A stretch of DNA of 16,763 nt, from positions 1 to 16,763 of the forward strand of contig JADJUP010000006.1 of NCBI GenBank assembly GCA_016716965.1. Direction: 5' to 3'. Made by a program: the position numbers and the translations under genes. Shown piece after piece: positions 1-6,809 of this stretch. Numbering within the stretch: position 1 is the stretch's first letter; every line of letters begins with the position of its first letter. The stretch is from Sulfuritalea sp. Its GTDB lineage: Bacteria > Pseudomonadota > Gammaproteobacteria > Burkholderiales > Rhodocyclaceae. The notes beneath the pieces were generated by a model, which saw only the letters and a list, made by a program, of their open reading frames with translations, did not search any database and was not told the DNA's origin.

Positions 1-428
1 CAATGACATCACCCGAAATGATCATCGCCGCCTACAGATCGGAAAGGCCTCAAATGGGAGGACGTGGCAAGGAAAGTCGGACTGTCCAAGGAATGGGCCA
101 CCGCCGGCTGCCTCTGGCCAGATGACTTTCGGCATGAAGGGGCCGCCGTGCTCGGCAAGGTTTTCGGCCTGCCGCCGGATGAAGTGGGCTCTGCAGGTAG
201 TGCCTCCCAAGGGCTCGGCGACTTCGGCGCCGACCGATCTACTCATCTACCGCTCTACGAACTGATCGCTGTACGGAACGACCCTGAAGGAGCTCATCCA
301 CGAGGAATTCGGCGACGGCATCATGTCGGCGATCGATTTCAAGATGGATCTGGAGCGCGAACCGAATCCCAACGGCGACCGGTGAACATCGTCAGTCGGG
401 CAAGTTCCCGCCCTACAAGATCTACTGA
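1..428 (+). CDS. cynS: Cyanate hydratase (cyanase), 5' truncated and frameshifted
   Basis: Cyanase converts cyanate plus bicarbonate into ammonia and CO2 in the cytoplasm (known for the family). Read across several frame changes, the region gives a nearly complete cyanase: an N-terminal helical part with WEDVARKVGLSKEWATAGCL (about 57-116), then LQVVPPKG, then YGTTLKELIHEEFGDGIMSA and the end SGKFPPYKIY before TGA at 426-428. The family's catalytic Arg, Glu and Ser are visible at 251-253, 259-261 and 326-328. Only a few N-terminal codons are missing off the window edge. At least five small indels are needed, near 20, 35, 115-190, 254-275 and 390. Because the active site is intact, I infer sequence errors rather than decay, but a pseudogene cannot be excluded. 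It is followed by a hairpin and a DsrE-family gene on the same strand. Confidence 0.9.
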
Positions 429-441
429 GGGGGCTATCCCG

Positions 442-468
442 CGCGTCCGGCCCGCCGGGTCGGACGCG
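442..468 (+). terminator. Strong hairpin after cynS, terminator-like without a T tract
   Basis: Arms CGCGTCCGGCCC (442-453) and GGGTCGGACGCG (457-468) pair over 12 positions with one G-U pair and a 3-nt loop. It lies 13 bp after the cynS stop and 25 bp before the next start codon. No run of T follows, so it may act as a weak terminator, an mRNA-stabilising stem or a processing site. Confidence 0.5.
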
Positions 469-493
469 GCATGCATGAAAGGCGGGGCAGCAC

Positions 494-855
494 ATGTCGA
501 AGATATTCGCGAAGTCCCTCCCCTGGGGTAGCGACGACCCGACCCGCGCCGCGATGGTGTTCGGCCACAGCGCGGCACTGGCGAAAGCTGGCCACGAGAT
601 CCGCATCTTCCTGCTCGGCGAGGCCCGGTGCTGGCGCGCAAGGCCATTCGCGACCAGCTCCCCGGTCGGCTGGCCGGCGCTGGCGGAGCAATGGCAGAGC
701 TGCGTCGACCTCGGCGTCAAGATCGAAGTCTGCGATGCCTGCCGCACCGCGCGCGCATCAGCGACGACGACCTCGCCGCCTTCAGCGCCACGATCGGCAG
801 CCCCGCCACCCTGGTCGCCAGCATCGAATGGGCGGACAAGGTGATCGCGGAATAA
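494..855 (+). CDS. DsrE/DsrF-family (sulfur-relay fold) protein, frameshifted
   Basis: The start at 494 gives MSKIFAKSLPWGSDDPTRA, then FGHSAALAKAGHEIRIFLLGEA. The product continues in the +1 frame with LARKAIRDQL, returns with PVGWPALAEQWQSCVDLGVKIEVCDAC, and ends in the other frame with ISDDDLAAF and SPATLVASIEWADKVIAE, stopping at 853-855. Three single-base changes (about 624, 660 and 750) restore roughly 120 residues, the normal length for a DsrE-like protein. The conserved core (small N-terminal beta strand, a region after GHSAALAKAGHE, and a VCDAC cysteine pair where sulfur-relay DsrE proteins carry an active cysteine) supports the family. The substrate is unknown. It lies downstream of cynS, but the hairpin between them makes co-transcription uncertain. 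Confidence 0.75.
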
Positions 856-857
856 TC

Positions 858-1325
858 TCAGTAAGGCTTCAGGTCGAGCACCTGGCGTGTCGGCGAAGGC
901 GTCGATCTCGCCGATCTCGATCATGTTGCCGCGCACCGCGATCACCGTCACCTGCGTCAGCGCGATCAGGTTGGGCCGGAACGGCGAGCGTGTGGCGACA
1001 CGCCGCGCAGCGGATTGTCGGGATTGCCGCGCGGATGCACCTGCAGGATCCGCGCTTGTCAGGGCATCGTTGCGATCGAACCACCAGAACACCCAGAGCG
1101 ACGACAATTGATCGACGGCGAGCAGCGCCGCCCGGTAGCGCGGCTCGACCTCGATGAAGGTCCTGCCGCCTGACTTGCGCACCAGCCGATCGGACTCACC
1201 GAATGGACAGGCGCGGCCTTCGTCGTTGCCTCGGCCCGCAGCGGCGGACTCCAGCAACCCGCCTGGACGGGCGCGGCCAGCGGCAGGCAGGCGTATTGCA
1301 GCAGGCGTTCAGGGGTGGGATGCAT
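858..1325 (-). CDS. TrmO/TsaA-like (UPF0066 fold) SAM-dependent methyltransferase with putative signal peptide, frameshifted
   Basis: TrmO methylates the threonylcarbamoyl adenosine at position 37 of certain tRNAs. The corrected protein shows VSPIGW, then VRKSGGRTFIEVEPRYRAAL, SSLWVFWWFDRND, FATRSPFRPNLIALTQVTV, GNMIEIGEIDAFADTP and a terminal VLDLKPY. These follow the order of the family signature (FATRSPxRPNPIxLT and TPVLDIKPY). Frame changes are needed near 1180, 1060-1080, 1000 and 885. From the ATG at 1325, preceded by GAAGG, there is an extra segment of about 45 residues, MHPTPERLLQYACLPLAA onward, that resembles a signal peptide. That is odd for a tRNA enzyme. The usual TrmO motif with PRQPGL after the first strand is absent, so this is the short, divergent branch, and a tRNA role is not certain. 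Confidence 0.75.
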
Positions 1326-1350
1326 GGCGGGCCTTCACGGTACTGAAGTT

Positions 1351-1363
1351 CGCACATTGTGCG
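1351..1363. promoter_or_regulatory. Palindrome in the divergent trmO-like/cytochrome c spacer
   Basis: CGCACA-T-TGTGCG is a perfect 6-bp inverted repeat centred at 1357. It lies between the minus-strand start at 1325 and the plus-strand promoter at 1415-1444. The size and position suit a small operator, but no regulator is known and a chance palindrome is possible. Confidence 0.25.
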
Positions 1364-1414
1364 GCAAGCGCCAAGAGCGGCGTGGCGACACGGCGAACAT
1401 CGTGCCACCAGCAA

Positions 1415-1444
1415 GTGACAGAACCGCGCACCCTCCCTTATAGT
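1415..1444 (+). promoter_or_regulatory. Sigma-70-like promoter for the cytochrome c gene
   Basis: GTGACA at 1415-1420 (5 of 6 to TTGACA) is followed after 18 bp by TATAGT at 1439-1444 (5 of 6 to TATAAT). Predicted transcription starts near 1451, just upstream of the cytochrome gene. This is a sequence match only. Confidence 0.45.
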
Positions 1445-1468
1445 GAGCCCGGCAACACCAGCGACCGC

Positions 1469-1940
1469 ATGTCGCGTCCGGACTTTTGCCGTTGCCGATG
1501 CGCGGTGGCGGAGCTCCGGGAAACCGGGCAAGGAACATCGCCGAAGCCTTTCTTTCGATTTGCGCAGACAGCGACAGGCGCGCTTCTCCGGCACTTGCCG
1601 CACCCGTGGCCGCCGATCCGGCGAAGGCCGACGGGACAGTCTGACGCGGCGGCCATTTACCTGCGGGTCTGCTCCGCCTGCACGGCGAAAAGGGCGACGC
1701 CAACAGCCTCGCACGGGCGCACTCGCCAAGCGCCCGAGGAACCCCACGGCGCTGGAAGCGCGCTTGCGGCTCAACCGCGAGTCCACGATCGCCATCGTCC
1801 GCGACGGCCGTCCGCACACGCCGATGACAGGGCGCGCCCACGCCTGAGCCAGGAGGAAATCGAAGCGGTGGTCGATTACATCCGCGAGCGTTTCAGCGTC
1901 CGCCGCGCCCGACCGTGCGCCGACGCCAGGCAGCCGCTGA
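1469..1940 (+). CDS. Small secreted c-type cytochrome, frameshifted
   Basis: The mature part reads, across three frames, ALAAPVAADPAKADG (signal peptide end), then SDAAAIYLRVCSAC followed by HGEKGDANS once one missing C near 1681 is supplied. This restores the CXXCH heme motif. It continues with NPTALEARLRLNRESTIAIV, then GRPHTPMTG, whose Met is the likely axial heme ligand, and LSQEEIEAVVDYIRERF, the usual C-terminal helix of class I cytochromes c. A further shift near 1895 leads to TGA at 1938-1940. The exact start is uncertain: ATG at 1469 and 1498 are both possible because the signal region is itself frameshifted. It would be exported and heme-loaded in the periplasm and carry single electrons. 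It converges on the cupredoxin gene, 20 bp away. Confidence 0.8.
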
Positions 1941-1959
1941 GCCGCGCGCCGGACAGTCG

Positions 1960-2433
1960 CTATTTGTTGGCCAGCACCACCAGTCCGCCTGCATGGACGG
2001 CGAAGGCGTGCGGCCGATGATCTTGAAGATGCCGGCCTTGTCGGCGGTAAAGGTGAGCCGGGTGATCTGGCCGCGCCGCACCGTGCCGGTCAGCCAGTAG
2101 CCCTCGATGGTGAACGGGGTGTTCGTTGCCGTTGATGCCGACGATCTCCGGGGTGACCTTGTCACCCTGGTTCACCACGATGGTGCCGGGGTCCCAGCGG
2201 TAGCTGGACACCTCCCAGCGGCCCTTGTCGTCCGGCTTTTTCAGCAGGTAGCCGCCACCTTCCGGAATCGGGTCGGTCGGAAACGGTTCGTGGTCCACAT
2301 GCACGCCACCCTTGGACTCCACCGCCGCGACATAGATCGTGCGCTCCCGCGGTGCCTGTGCCGCCTTGTCTTGCGCCAGGGCGGGCAGTACGAAGGCGCC
2401 GCCGGCAATCATCGCCAGTAACCAGTGGGTCAT
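1960..2433 (-). CDS. Secreted cupredoxin-domain protein, frameshifted
   Basis: The start at 2433 is set by GGAGC about 9 nt upstream and by a clear signal peptide, MTHWLLAMIAGGAFVLPALA, cleaved before QDK. The mature protein has ERTIYVAAVESKGGVHVD, GGGYLLKKPDDKGRWEVSSY, DPGTIVVNQGDKVTPEIVGI, then in the neighbouring frame NEHPFTIEGYWLTGTVRRG and ITRLTFTADKAGIFKII, ending GGLVVLANK. The strands and the NEHPF histidine fit a cupredoxin fold related to the CuA-type domain of nitrous oxide reductase. The second copper-ligand region (about 2000-2025, PSPSM) is damaged by two indels, so Cys/His ligands cannot be confirmed there. It is probably a periplasmic copper electron carrier. The adjacent secreted cytochrome c is a plausible partner. 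Confidence 0.8.
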   Translation of the reverse strand: MTHWLLAMIAGGAFVLPALAQDKAAQAPRERTIYVAAVESKGGVHVDHEPFPTDPIPEGGGYLLKKPDDKGRWEVSSYRWDPGTIVVNQGDKVTPEIVGINGNEHPVHHRGLLADRHGAARPDHPAHLYRRQGRHLQDHRPHAFAVHAGGLVVLANK

Positions 2434-2569
2434 TTTCTTGCTCCGCGTAGTGAGTGCTGGATGGGTCGGCATCAGCATATCCCGCTTTCTCCTTCTCGAT
2501 CGGCCCGCATTCATCGACGCAGGGCATGCCAATCGGGCTATCGGCTTATGCCGTGATGCCGTCGCCCTG

Positions 2570-3015
2570 CTACTCCGTGACTTCCGCCTCGACCAGCTTC
2601 GCCAGCAGCGCGAGCGATTCCTGCCAGCCCAGGTAGCAGGCTTCGACCGGGATCGGTTCCGGGATGCCATCCTGCACGATGTTCAGCTCGGTGCCGAAGT
2701 TCGTCGCCCGCAGGCTCACCGTGGTCTTCATCACGCCGGCGAGCTTGGGGTCGTCGAAGCGGTCGGTATAGGAAATCCGCTCATGGGGCACCAGTTCCAG
2801 TACTCGCCGCCGAAGGCATGGGCCTGCTGGTTGCTGAAGTTGGTGAAGGACATGCGGAAGCCGCCGCCCACCTTCGCCTCCATGTGATGCACGCGGCCGG
2901 TGAAGCCGTTGGGCGGCAGCCACTTGGCCATGGCATCGGCGTCGAGGAAGGCGCGGTAGATGCGCTCGGCCGGTGCGCGTATCACGCGGTGAAATCGGAC
3001 GGTGCCGGTAGCCAT
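2570..3015 (-). CDS. SRPBCC/AHSA1-like (START-fold) protein, one frameshift
   Basis: The ATG at 3015 is preceded by GGGGAG, a good ribosome binding site. The protein starts MATGTVRFHRVIRAPAERIY, with the family's opening strand and IRAPAERIYRAF helix, then AMAKWLPPNGFTG, EAKVGGGFRMSFTNFS and AHAFGGEY. One indel near 2790 moves to LELVPHERISYTDRF, then MKTTVSLRATNFGTELNI and CYLGWQESLALLAKLVEAEV. The final GWQxSLxxLxxL helix is typical of the AHSA1-like subfamily, and the corrected length of about 148 residues is normal. Such proteins bind hydrophobic ligands or assist partner proteins. The ligand here cannot be told from sequence. Confidence 0.85.
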
Positions 3016-3116
3016 TCAAGGTACTCCCCGAAAGGTTTGGAGAAGCAACGATACGCCACGCCGGCGCATCACGAAAGTCGGCGGCGGCGGCACGGTGCGG
3101 CGCCGCGGCCCACCGC

Positions 3117-4293
3117 TCATTGCACCATGTACTGGAATCGCGCGGCAGCGGCCGAAGCAGTCGTGCATGGCCAGGAATTCCAGTCGAGGCCGAGTTCCTC
3201 GACGGCCTGGGAATTGATCCGCGTTACCCGGTTCTTCGGCGACGAAGGAATGTCCAGCGCGCGCGACGCTCTCCCGCGACATTGATTACCGCCTGCAACC
3301 GGCTGGTCACCACCGCGTCCTCATGGTGGTCTCGAATGGAAAGGATGAAGTCCTCGGGAAGCTGCCAGTGGGCAGCCAGCGCGGCGCCGATCAGGGTGTG
3401 GTCCACGCCGAAGATGGCGGCCTCGCGTTCGATGAGGCGGCCATCGACCATGGATTGGCGGTAGGCCTCCGGAAGCGCTCCGCGTCCATGATGTGGAAGC
3501 ACAGTTGGCCGACATCGTGCAGGATGCCGGCGACATAGGCCTTTTTCGGTCGACACGCCGCACAGCTGCGCCAGTTCCTGCGCCACGATGGCGACGGCAT
3601 GGGAATGATTGAAGAGGAAGGTGGCGCCCTTGTCGTCGGCCATGAACTTGTTCATCGCCGCGGTGGCGACGATGCGCTGGACCTGGGCGATGCCGATCAG
3701 CGAGGCGGCGACGAAGGGTCCTGCAGATCCGGCTGCGCGTTAATGCGCCGCAGCCGGTTGGCGGTGGCGAGGATGCCGGAGGTGATCACCGGGTCGTTGC
3801 GGGCCAGGCGGGTCAGGGCATCCATCGACGCGTCCTCGTCGCGCAGCATCTCCAGCAGCTGCAGCACCACCCTTGGGAAAGGGCGGCAGGTGTTTGGCGA
3901 TCGTCGCGATCGCGACCGGAAAGCCTATCTACGGTCAGCATGTGGACGGGCCGCAGGCCAGCAGCGCGTCGCGCAGGCGGCGGCAGGCTTGTTGGGCTGG
4001 TCGCCGAAGATCTCGGCCAGGCGCTGCTCGTGGCCGGCGACGGCCGCCGCCCGTGCCGCCTCGTCAGGCGCGGCGTCCTGAAGCACGGCGACACATTCGA
4101 CGCCCTTGTTCACCAGTTGCGCGATGGTGCTGGTGGTGACGCCGGTGCCCACGGCGATGCGCAGCGTGACCTGGTTGCCGTGCCCGCCCTGCACCGGACG
4201 CGCGATCACCATGCCGGGAGTGAGCCGGGCGATCGGGACCCAGCAATAGCAGTCCGGTACCGCGTCGGCGGAGAAAAGGTCATCGGAACTCAT
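3117..4293 (-). CDS. HDOD-domain signalling protein, frameshifted
   Basis: The start at 4293 gives MSSDDLFSADAVPDCYCWV and a small N-terminal module (PIARLTPGMVIARPVQGG, VTTSTIAQLVNKGVECVAVL) like the DUF3391-type region preceding HD proteins. After frame changes near 3990 and 3870 comes the HDOD domain: VVLQLLEMLRDEDASMDALT, RLARNDPVITSGILATANRL, then NHSHAVAIVAQELAQLCGVS, KKAYVAGILHDVGQLCFHIM (HD pair retained) and LIGAALAAHWQLPEDFILSI. More shifts lie near 3720, 3550, 3500 and 3280. The end is QAVEELGLDWN to FQYMVQ with TGA at 3117-3119. HDOD proteins act in signalling and motility or cell-cycle control and generally lack a proven enzymatic activity. No partner gene is adjacent. Confidence 0.85.
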
Positions 4294-5096
4294 GGCGCAA
4301 TGGTAACTCTTTGGACAGATTGCACCCGATATGCAACCGCGCGGATGACCTGCCTTCCTGATCCTGGCGCGATCGCCGGGCGCCATGTAGGAGACTATCC
4401 GGCATAGCATTTCCGAAAGCCCCTGACCACCGTTTCCGGACCACCCATGCTGACCCAAGCCGAACTCGATTCCCCCGCCCCGGTTTGGCTTTGGCTGGCC
4501 CCGCGGCTTCGGTCCTTCGGCGGCCACCTGGCGCCCCGAACTTCCGAATCTTTCTTGCCTGGCTCATGCATCGCCTGGCGCAAGGATCCGGAAGATCCTA
4601 TCGACACGTATCGGCGATACCCATCCTGCGGGTTCATTGATCGTCGCCCTTATGCTCCAGGACGCTGGAGGCTCGATACCCGAGGCCATGGTCATCGGCA
4701 TCGTGCTGATCGCAATCGACATGGGCATCCACTGGGGAATCGCGGGCATCGGCGGTGCACGCTGCTCCACCAACCGCTAAAGAAGCTGAGGTAACAGGAG
4801 CGCCCGGCCGGCGCCCGTAATCCCTGCAATGACGATTGGTGAACGCGACCAGCGTTTGCTGCGGAACGAAACTTGAATTTCGGCGTTGCCGGCGCCACAC
4901 GGACTGCAAGGGGTGGCCGCATAGCGCCGCGCTTCTCGTCAGCAAGTCCCGCCTGCTGGTCTGGCTCGCTGCGCGTTGCGCGATCAATCGTTCGAAGAGA
5001 AAGTCGGCGACTGCGGAACGGCGGGACCGTGCCCTCTGCGCTCTGTCAGTGGAGCGCTGTCGGGGCTGCATCGCCCTATTTCGGACTATCAAACCC
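4294..5096. other. Gene-poor stretch of about 800 bp, no confident gene
   Basis: No frame gives a recognisable full protein, even allowing for indels. One 177-nt stretch (4604-4780, +) encodes a hydrophobic tail, listed separately. The rest, 4790-5096, has open frames on both strands rich in Arg, Ser and Cys and no family signal, and reads as non-coding or strongly decayed. No tRNA, CRISPR or insertion-sequence ends were seen. Confidence 0.5.
4604..4780 (+). pseudogene. Hydrophobic C-terminal fragment, possible remnant of a membrane protein
   Basis: This frame reads GDTHPAGSLIVALMLQ, then a hydrophobic run EAMVIGIVLIAIDMGIHWGI, and ends at TAA 4778-4780. Third positions are GC-rich and the hydrophobic run has membrane-segment length. 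No start codon with a ribosome binding site is linked in this frame. The ATG at 4447 lies in a different frame and could be the start if the gene is frameshifted like its neighbours. I do not recognise the family. Confidence 0.3.
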
Positions 5097-5291
5097 TCAG
5101 CCCTGTAGCCAAGCTCTAGCTTCGTCCATTGTCTGAAAAATTCGTGATTCGTGTGGCGTTGCGTATTCGGGTGACTCGATACGCCGACACAACGACAACG
5201 TCGGCTTACTACAAGCCACAAGAGCACCACGAATACTCGGGAGATAAACAGACACGCCTATGCTTTCAACCGTGTGCGTGCGGAACAACAT
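5097..5291 (-). CDS. Doubtful small protein, 64 aa, unknown
   Basis: The open frame runs from ATG at 5291 to TGA at 5097-5099. Its last part, SPEYATPHESRIFQTMDEAR followed by AWLQG, looks like a real domain end, reminiscent of small proteins of the SpoIIAA-like type, but this is a resemblance only. Third positions are AT-richer than in neighbouring genes (many TGT, AGT, ATT, GCT, CGT codons), and no good ribosome binding site precedes the ATG. It may be the 3' end of a foreign or decayed gene, or not coding. Confidence 0.3.
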   Translation of the reverse strand: MLFRTHTVESIGVSVYLPSIRGALVACSKPTLSLCRRIESPEYATPHESRIFQTMDEARAWLQG

Positions 5292-5419
5292 GTCAGGAAA
5301 ATTAAGCCCTGCAATAGGTCGTTGGCGGCCCGACGCACGCCGTAGGCCAGAGGCTGGTTGTGGCCGAAGGCGGAAGTGGTTGCCACGCACACCGCCCGCC
5401 GGATCCAGCGCACGCGCGA

Positions 5420-6409
5420 CTACTGCGCCACCCCCAGCCGCCCGTTGTGGCTGCCCATGTACCAGTAGCGCCCGGCGGCATCGATGATGGCCTTGCGGAT
5501 GCCGAGGTTCTTCGAGGGCAGGGTGATGACGCGGAATTCCTCTTTCGCCGGATCGAACACGGAGACGGTGTCGGTGTCGATGCCGTTGATCCAGATGCGC
5601 CCGGCGGCGTCGGCGGTGACGGCGTAGGCGCGCTCGCCGCCGGCCTTCGGCAGCGCCCAGGTCTTGACGATGCGCTTCGCCTTCGGATCGAGCTTGGCCA
5701 GCAGGCCGTTGCCGTAGTAGGCCACCCACAGGCTGCCGTCGGGCGCGGTGGCGATGCGGCGCGGCAGCGAACCGGCGCCGGTCGCTACCGACCCGGTCTT
5801 GCCGCTGGCGGGATCGATCCAGCCCAGCGCGTCGCCGGCCAGGCGGCAGACCCAGACGATGCCATCGCGGTCGATGGCGAGGCCGTAGGGATTGCCGCTC
5901 ATCGGGTACTCGTCGATCCTGCCGCTGGCGCGATCCAGGCGGCCGACGCGCTGGCCGTTCTGGATGGTGAACCACAGCTTGCCGTTGGCATCGATGACGA
6001 TGGTGTGCGGATCGCCGCCGCCGGGCACCTTGTACTCGGTGACCTTGCCGCTTTTCGGATCGAGGCGGCCGATGGTGCCGTTGCCGTTGCCGGTGTACCA
6101 GACGATGCCGGCCTCATCGACAAGGAGGCCGTGCGGCTTCGCGCCAGGCGGCAGTTCCCACTCGGTGAATTTTTCTGCGGCGGTGTCGAAGCGCGCGATC
6201 CGGTTGCCATGCATCACGGCGATGTAGATGTTGCCGTCGGGCGCGGGCGCCGGGTCGCGCGCGAAGCTCGGCGTCGGCACCGGCCATTCGCGCACCTGCC
6301 CGGCGACCTGCTTGAGCGCGCCGGGCGTGACGCCGTAGTTCGAGCCGCCGGCGACCGCGCCCGCGGCGGCCAGCGCGAAAAGGAATGCGGCTGCAAGCTT
6401 GCGTGTCAT
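5420..6409 (-). CDS. Exported Vgb-like (virginiamycin B lyase family) beta-propeller protein
   Basis: This is an intact 329-residue protein. A signal peptide (MTRKLAAAFLFALAAAGAVAG) is followed by about six to seven repeated blades of the type DGNIYIA, AGIVWYTGNGNGTIGRLDP, NGKLWFTIQNGQRVGRLD, DGIVWVCRLAGDALGWIDP, DGSLWVAYYGNGLLAKLDP and AGRIWINGIDTDTVSVFDP. These W-containing repeats are typical of the streptogramin lyase/NHL-like propellers. The start at 6409 has GGAGG five nt upstream and a sigma-70-like promoter at 6436-6464. True Vgb linearises streptogramin B antibiotics in the cytoplasm. This protein carries an export signal, and I could not identify the Vgb catalytic Glu/His set with confidence, so antibiotic inactivation should not be assumed. 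A periplasmic binding or structural role is equally possible. Confidence 0.85.
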   Translation of the reverse strand: MTRKLAAAFLFALAAAGAVAGGSNYGVTPGALKQVAGQVREWPVPTPSFARDPAPAPDGNIYIAVMHGNRIARFDTAAEKFTEWELPPGAKPHGLLVDEAGIVWYTGNGNGTIGRLDPKSGKVTEYKVPGGGDPHTIVIDANGKLWFTIQNGQRVGRLDRASGRIDEYPMSGNPYGLAIDRDGIVWVCRLAGDALGWIDPASGKTGSVATGAGSLPRRIATAPDGSLWVAYYGNGLLAKLDPKAKRIVKTWALPKAGGERAYAVTADAAGRIWINGIDTDTVSVFDPAKEEFRVITLPSKNLGIRKAIIDAAGRYWYMGSHNGRLGVAQ

Positions 6410-6435
6410 GGTCGCCTCCGGATCGGGATGGACAA

Positions 6436-6464
6436 AGTATCGGCATGGCCTGCGCCGCCGTCAA
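6436..6464 (-). promoter_or_regulatory. Sigma-70-like promoter of the Vgb-like gene
   Basis: On the minus strand TTGACG (complement of 6459-6464) is followed after exactly 17 bp by GATACT (complement of 6436-6441). Transcription should start near 6429, about 20 nt before the start codon. The -35 hexamer lies inside the inverted repeat at 6451-6475. Confidence 0.5.
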
Positions 6465-6475
6465 TCGGCGGCGCA
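6451..6475. repeat. Perfect 10-bp inverted repeat overlapping the -35 box
   Basis: Arms TGCGCCGCCG (6451-6460) and CGGCGGCGCA (6466-6475) are perfect complements around the 5-nt loop TCAAT. The -35 element of the Vgb-like promoter spans the first arm end and the loop. It could be an operator, or the transcript terminator of whatever precedes it on the minus strand, but there is no T tract. Confidence 0.5.
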
Positions 6476-6506
6476 CAAGAGTCGGCGCCCGCGACACGGC
6501 GCGGCT

Positions 6507-6800
6507 TCATCGCCGCACCCCCGGCGCTTCGAGCGCGAGGCCCTGCGCCCGCTGCGCGAGGAACACCTGCGGCGCAAGCAGGTCCCCGGAGCGATAGGCC
6601 GGCATTTCGGCGCGCAGGCCAAGGAAGCAGGCGCGCAGGCGACGCTCCAGACTGCCAGCGGCCTGCCATTCCATGCGGTAGGCCGGGCACGACTCGCGGC
6701 AACCATTCGATGCGCATGGCTTGTCGGCCGCCGGGGGCTTGCACGCCGGAGGCGATGGTTTTAGCCTTCGCACCTTCCGTCCCTGCCGCCGCGCGACCAT
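6507..6800 (-). CDS. Doubtful small cysteine-containing protein, 97 aa, unknown
   Basis: The open frame runs from ATG at 6800 to TGA at 6507-6509. An N-terminal part has cysteines spaced C-x8-C-x4-C-x3-C (around CKPPAADKPCASNGCRESC), followed by a plausible helical region MEWQAAGSLERRLRACFLG and AEMPAYRSGDLLAPQVFLAQ. GC-rich third positions and the biased composition suggest coding. Against it, the start lies only 9 bp from the oppositely oriented start at 6810, no ribosome binding site is clear, and the N-terminus is very basic. An internal start at 6674 is possible. The four cysteines would suit a metal site, but no family is recognised. Confidence 0.35.
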   Translation of the reverse strand: MVARRQGRKVRRLKPSPPACKPPAADKPCASNGCRESCPAYRMEWQAAGSLERRLRACFLGLRAEMPAYRSGDLLAPQVFLAQRAQGLALEAPGVRR

Positions 6801-6809
6801 CCGCCACCC

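Noticed and set aside
247..1257. Long 336-residue open frame on the minus strand across cynS, dsrE and the trmO-like gene
   Set aside because: Only its upstream part (about 885-1190) carries TrmO-like motifs. The rest is antisense to the cyanase and DsrE genes, joined by frame errors.
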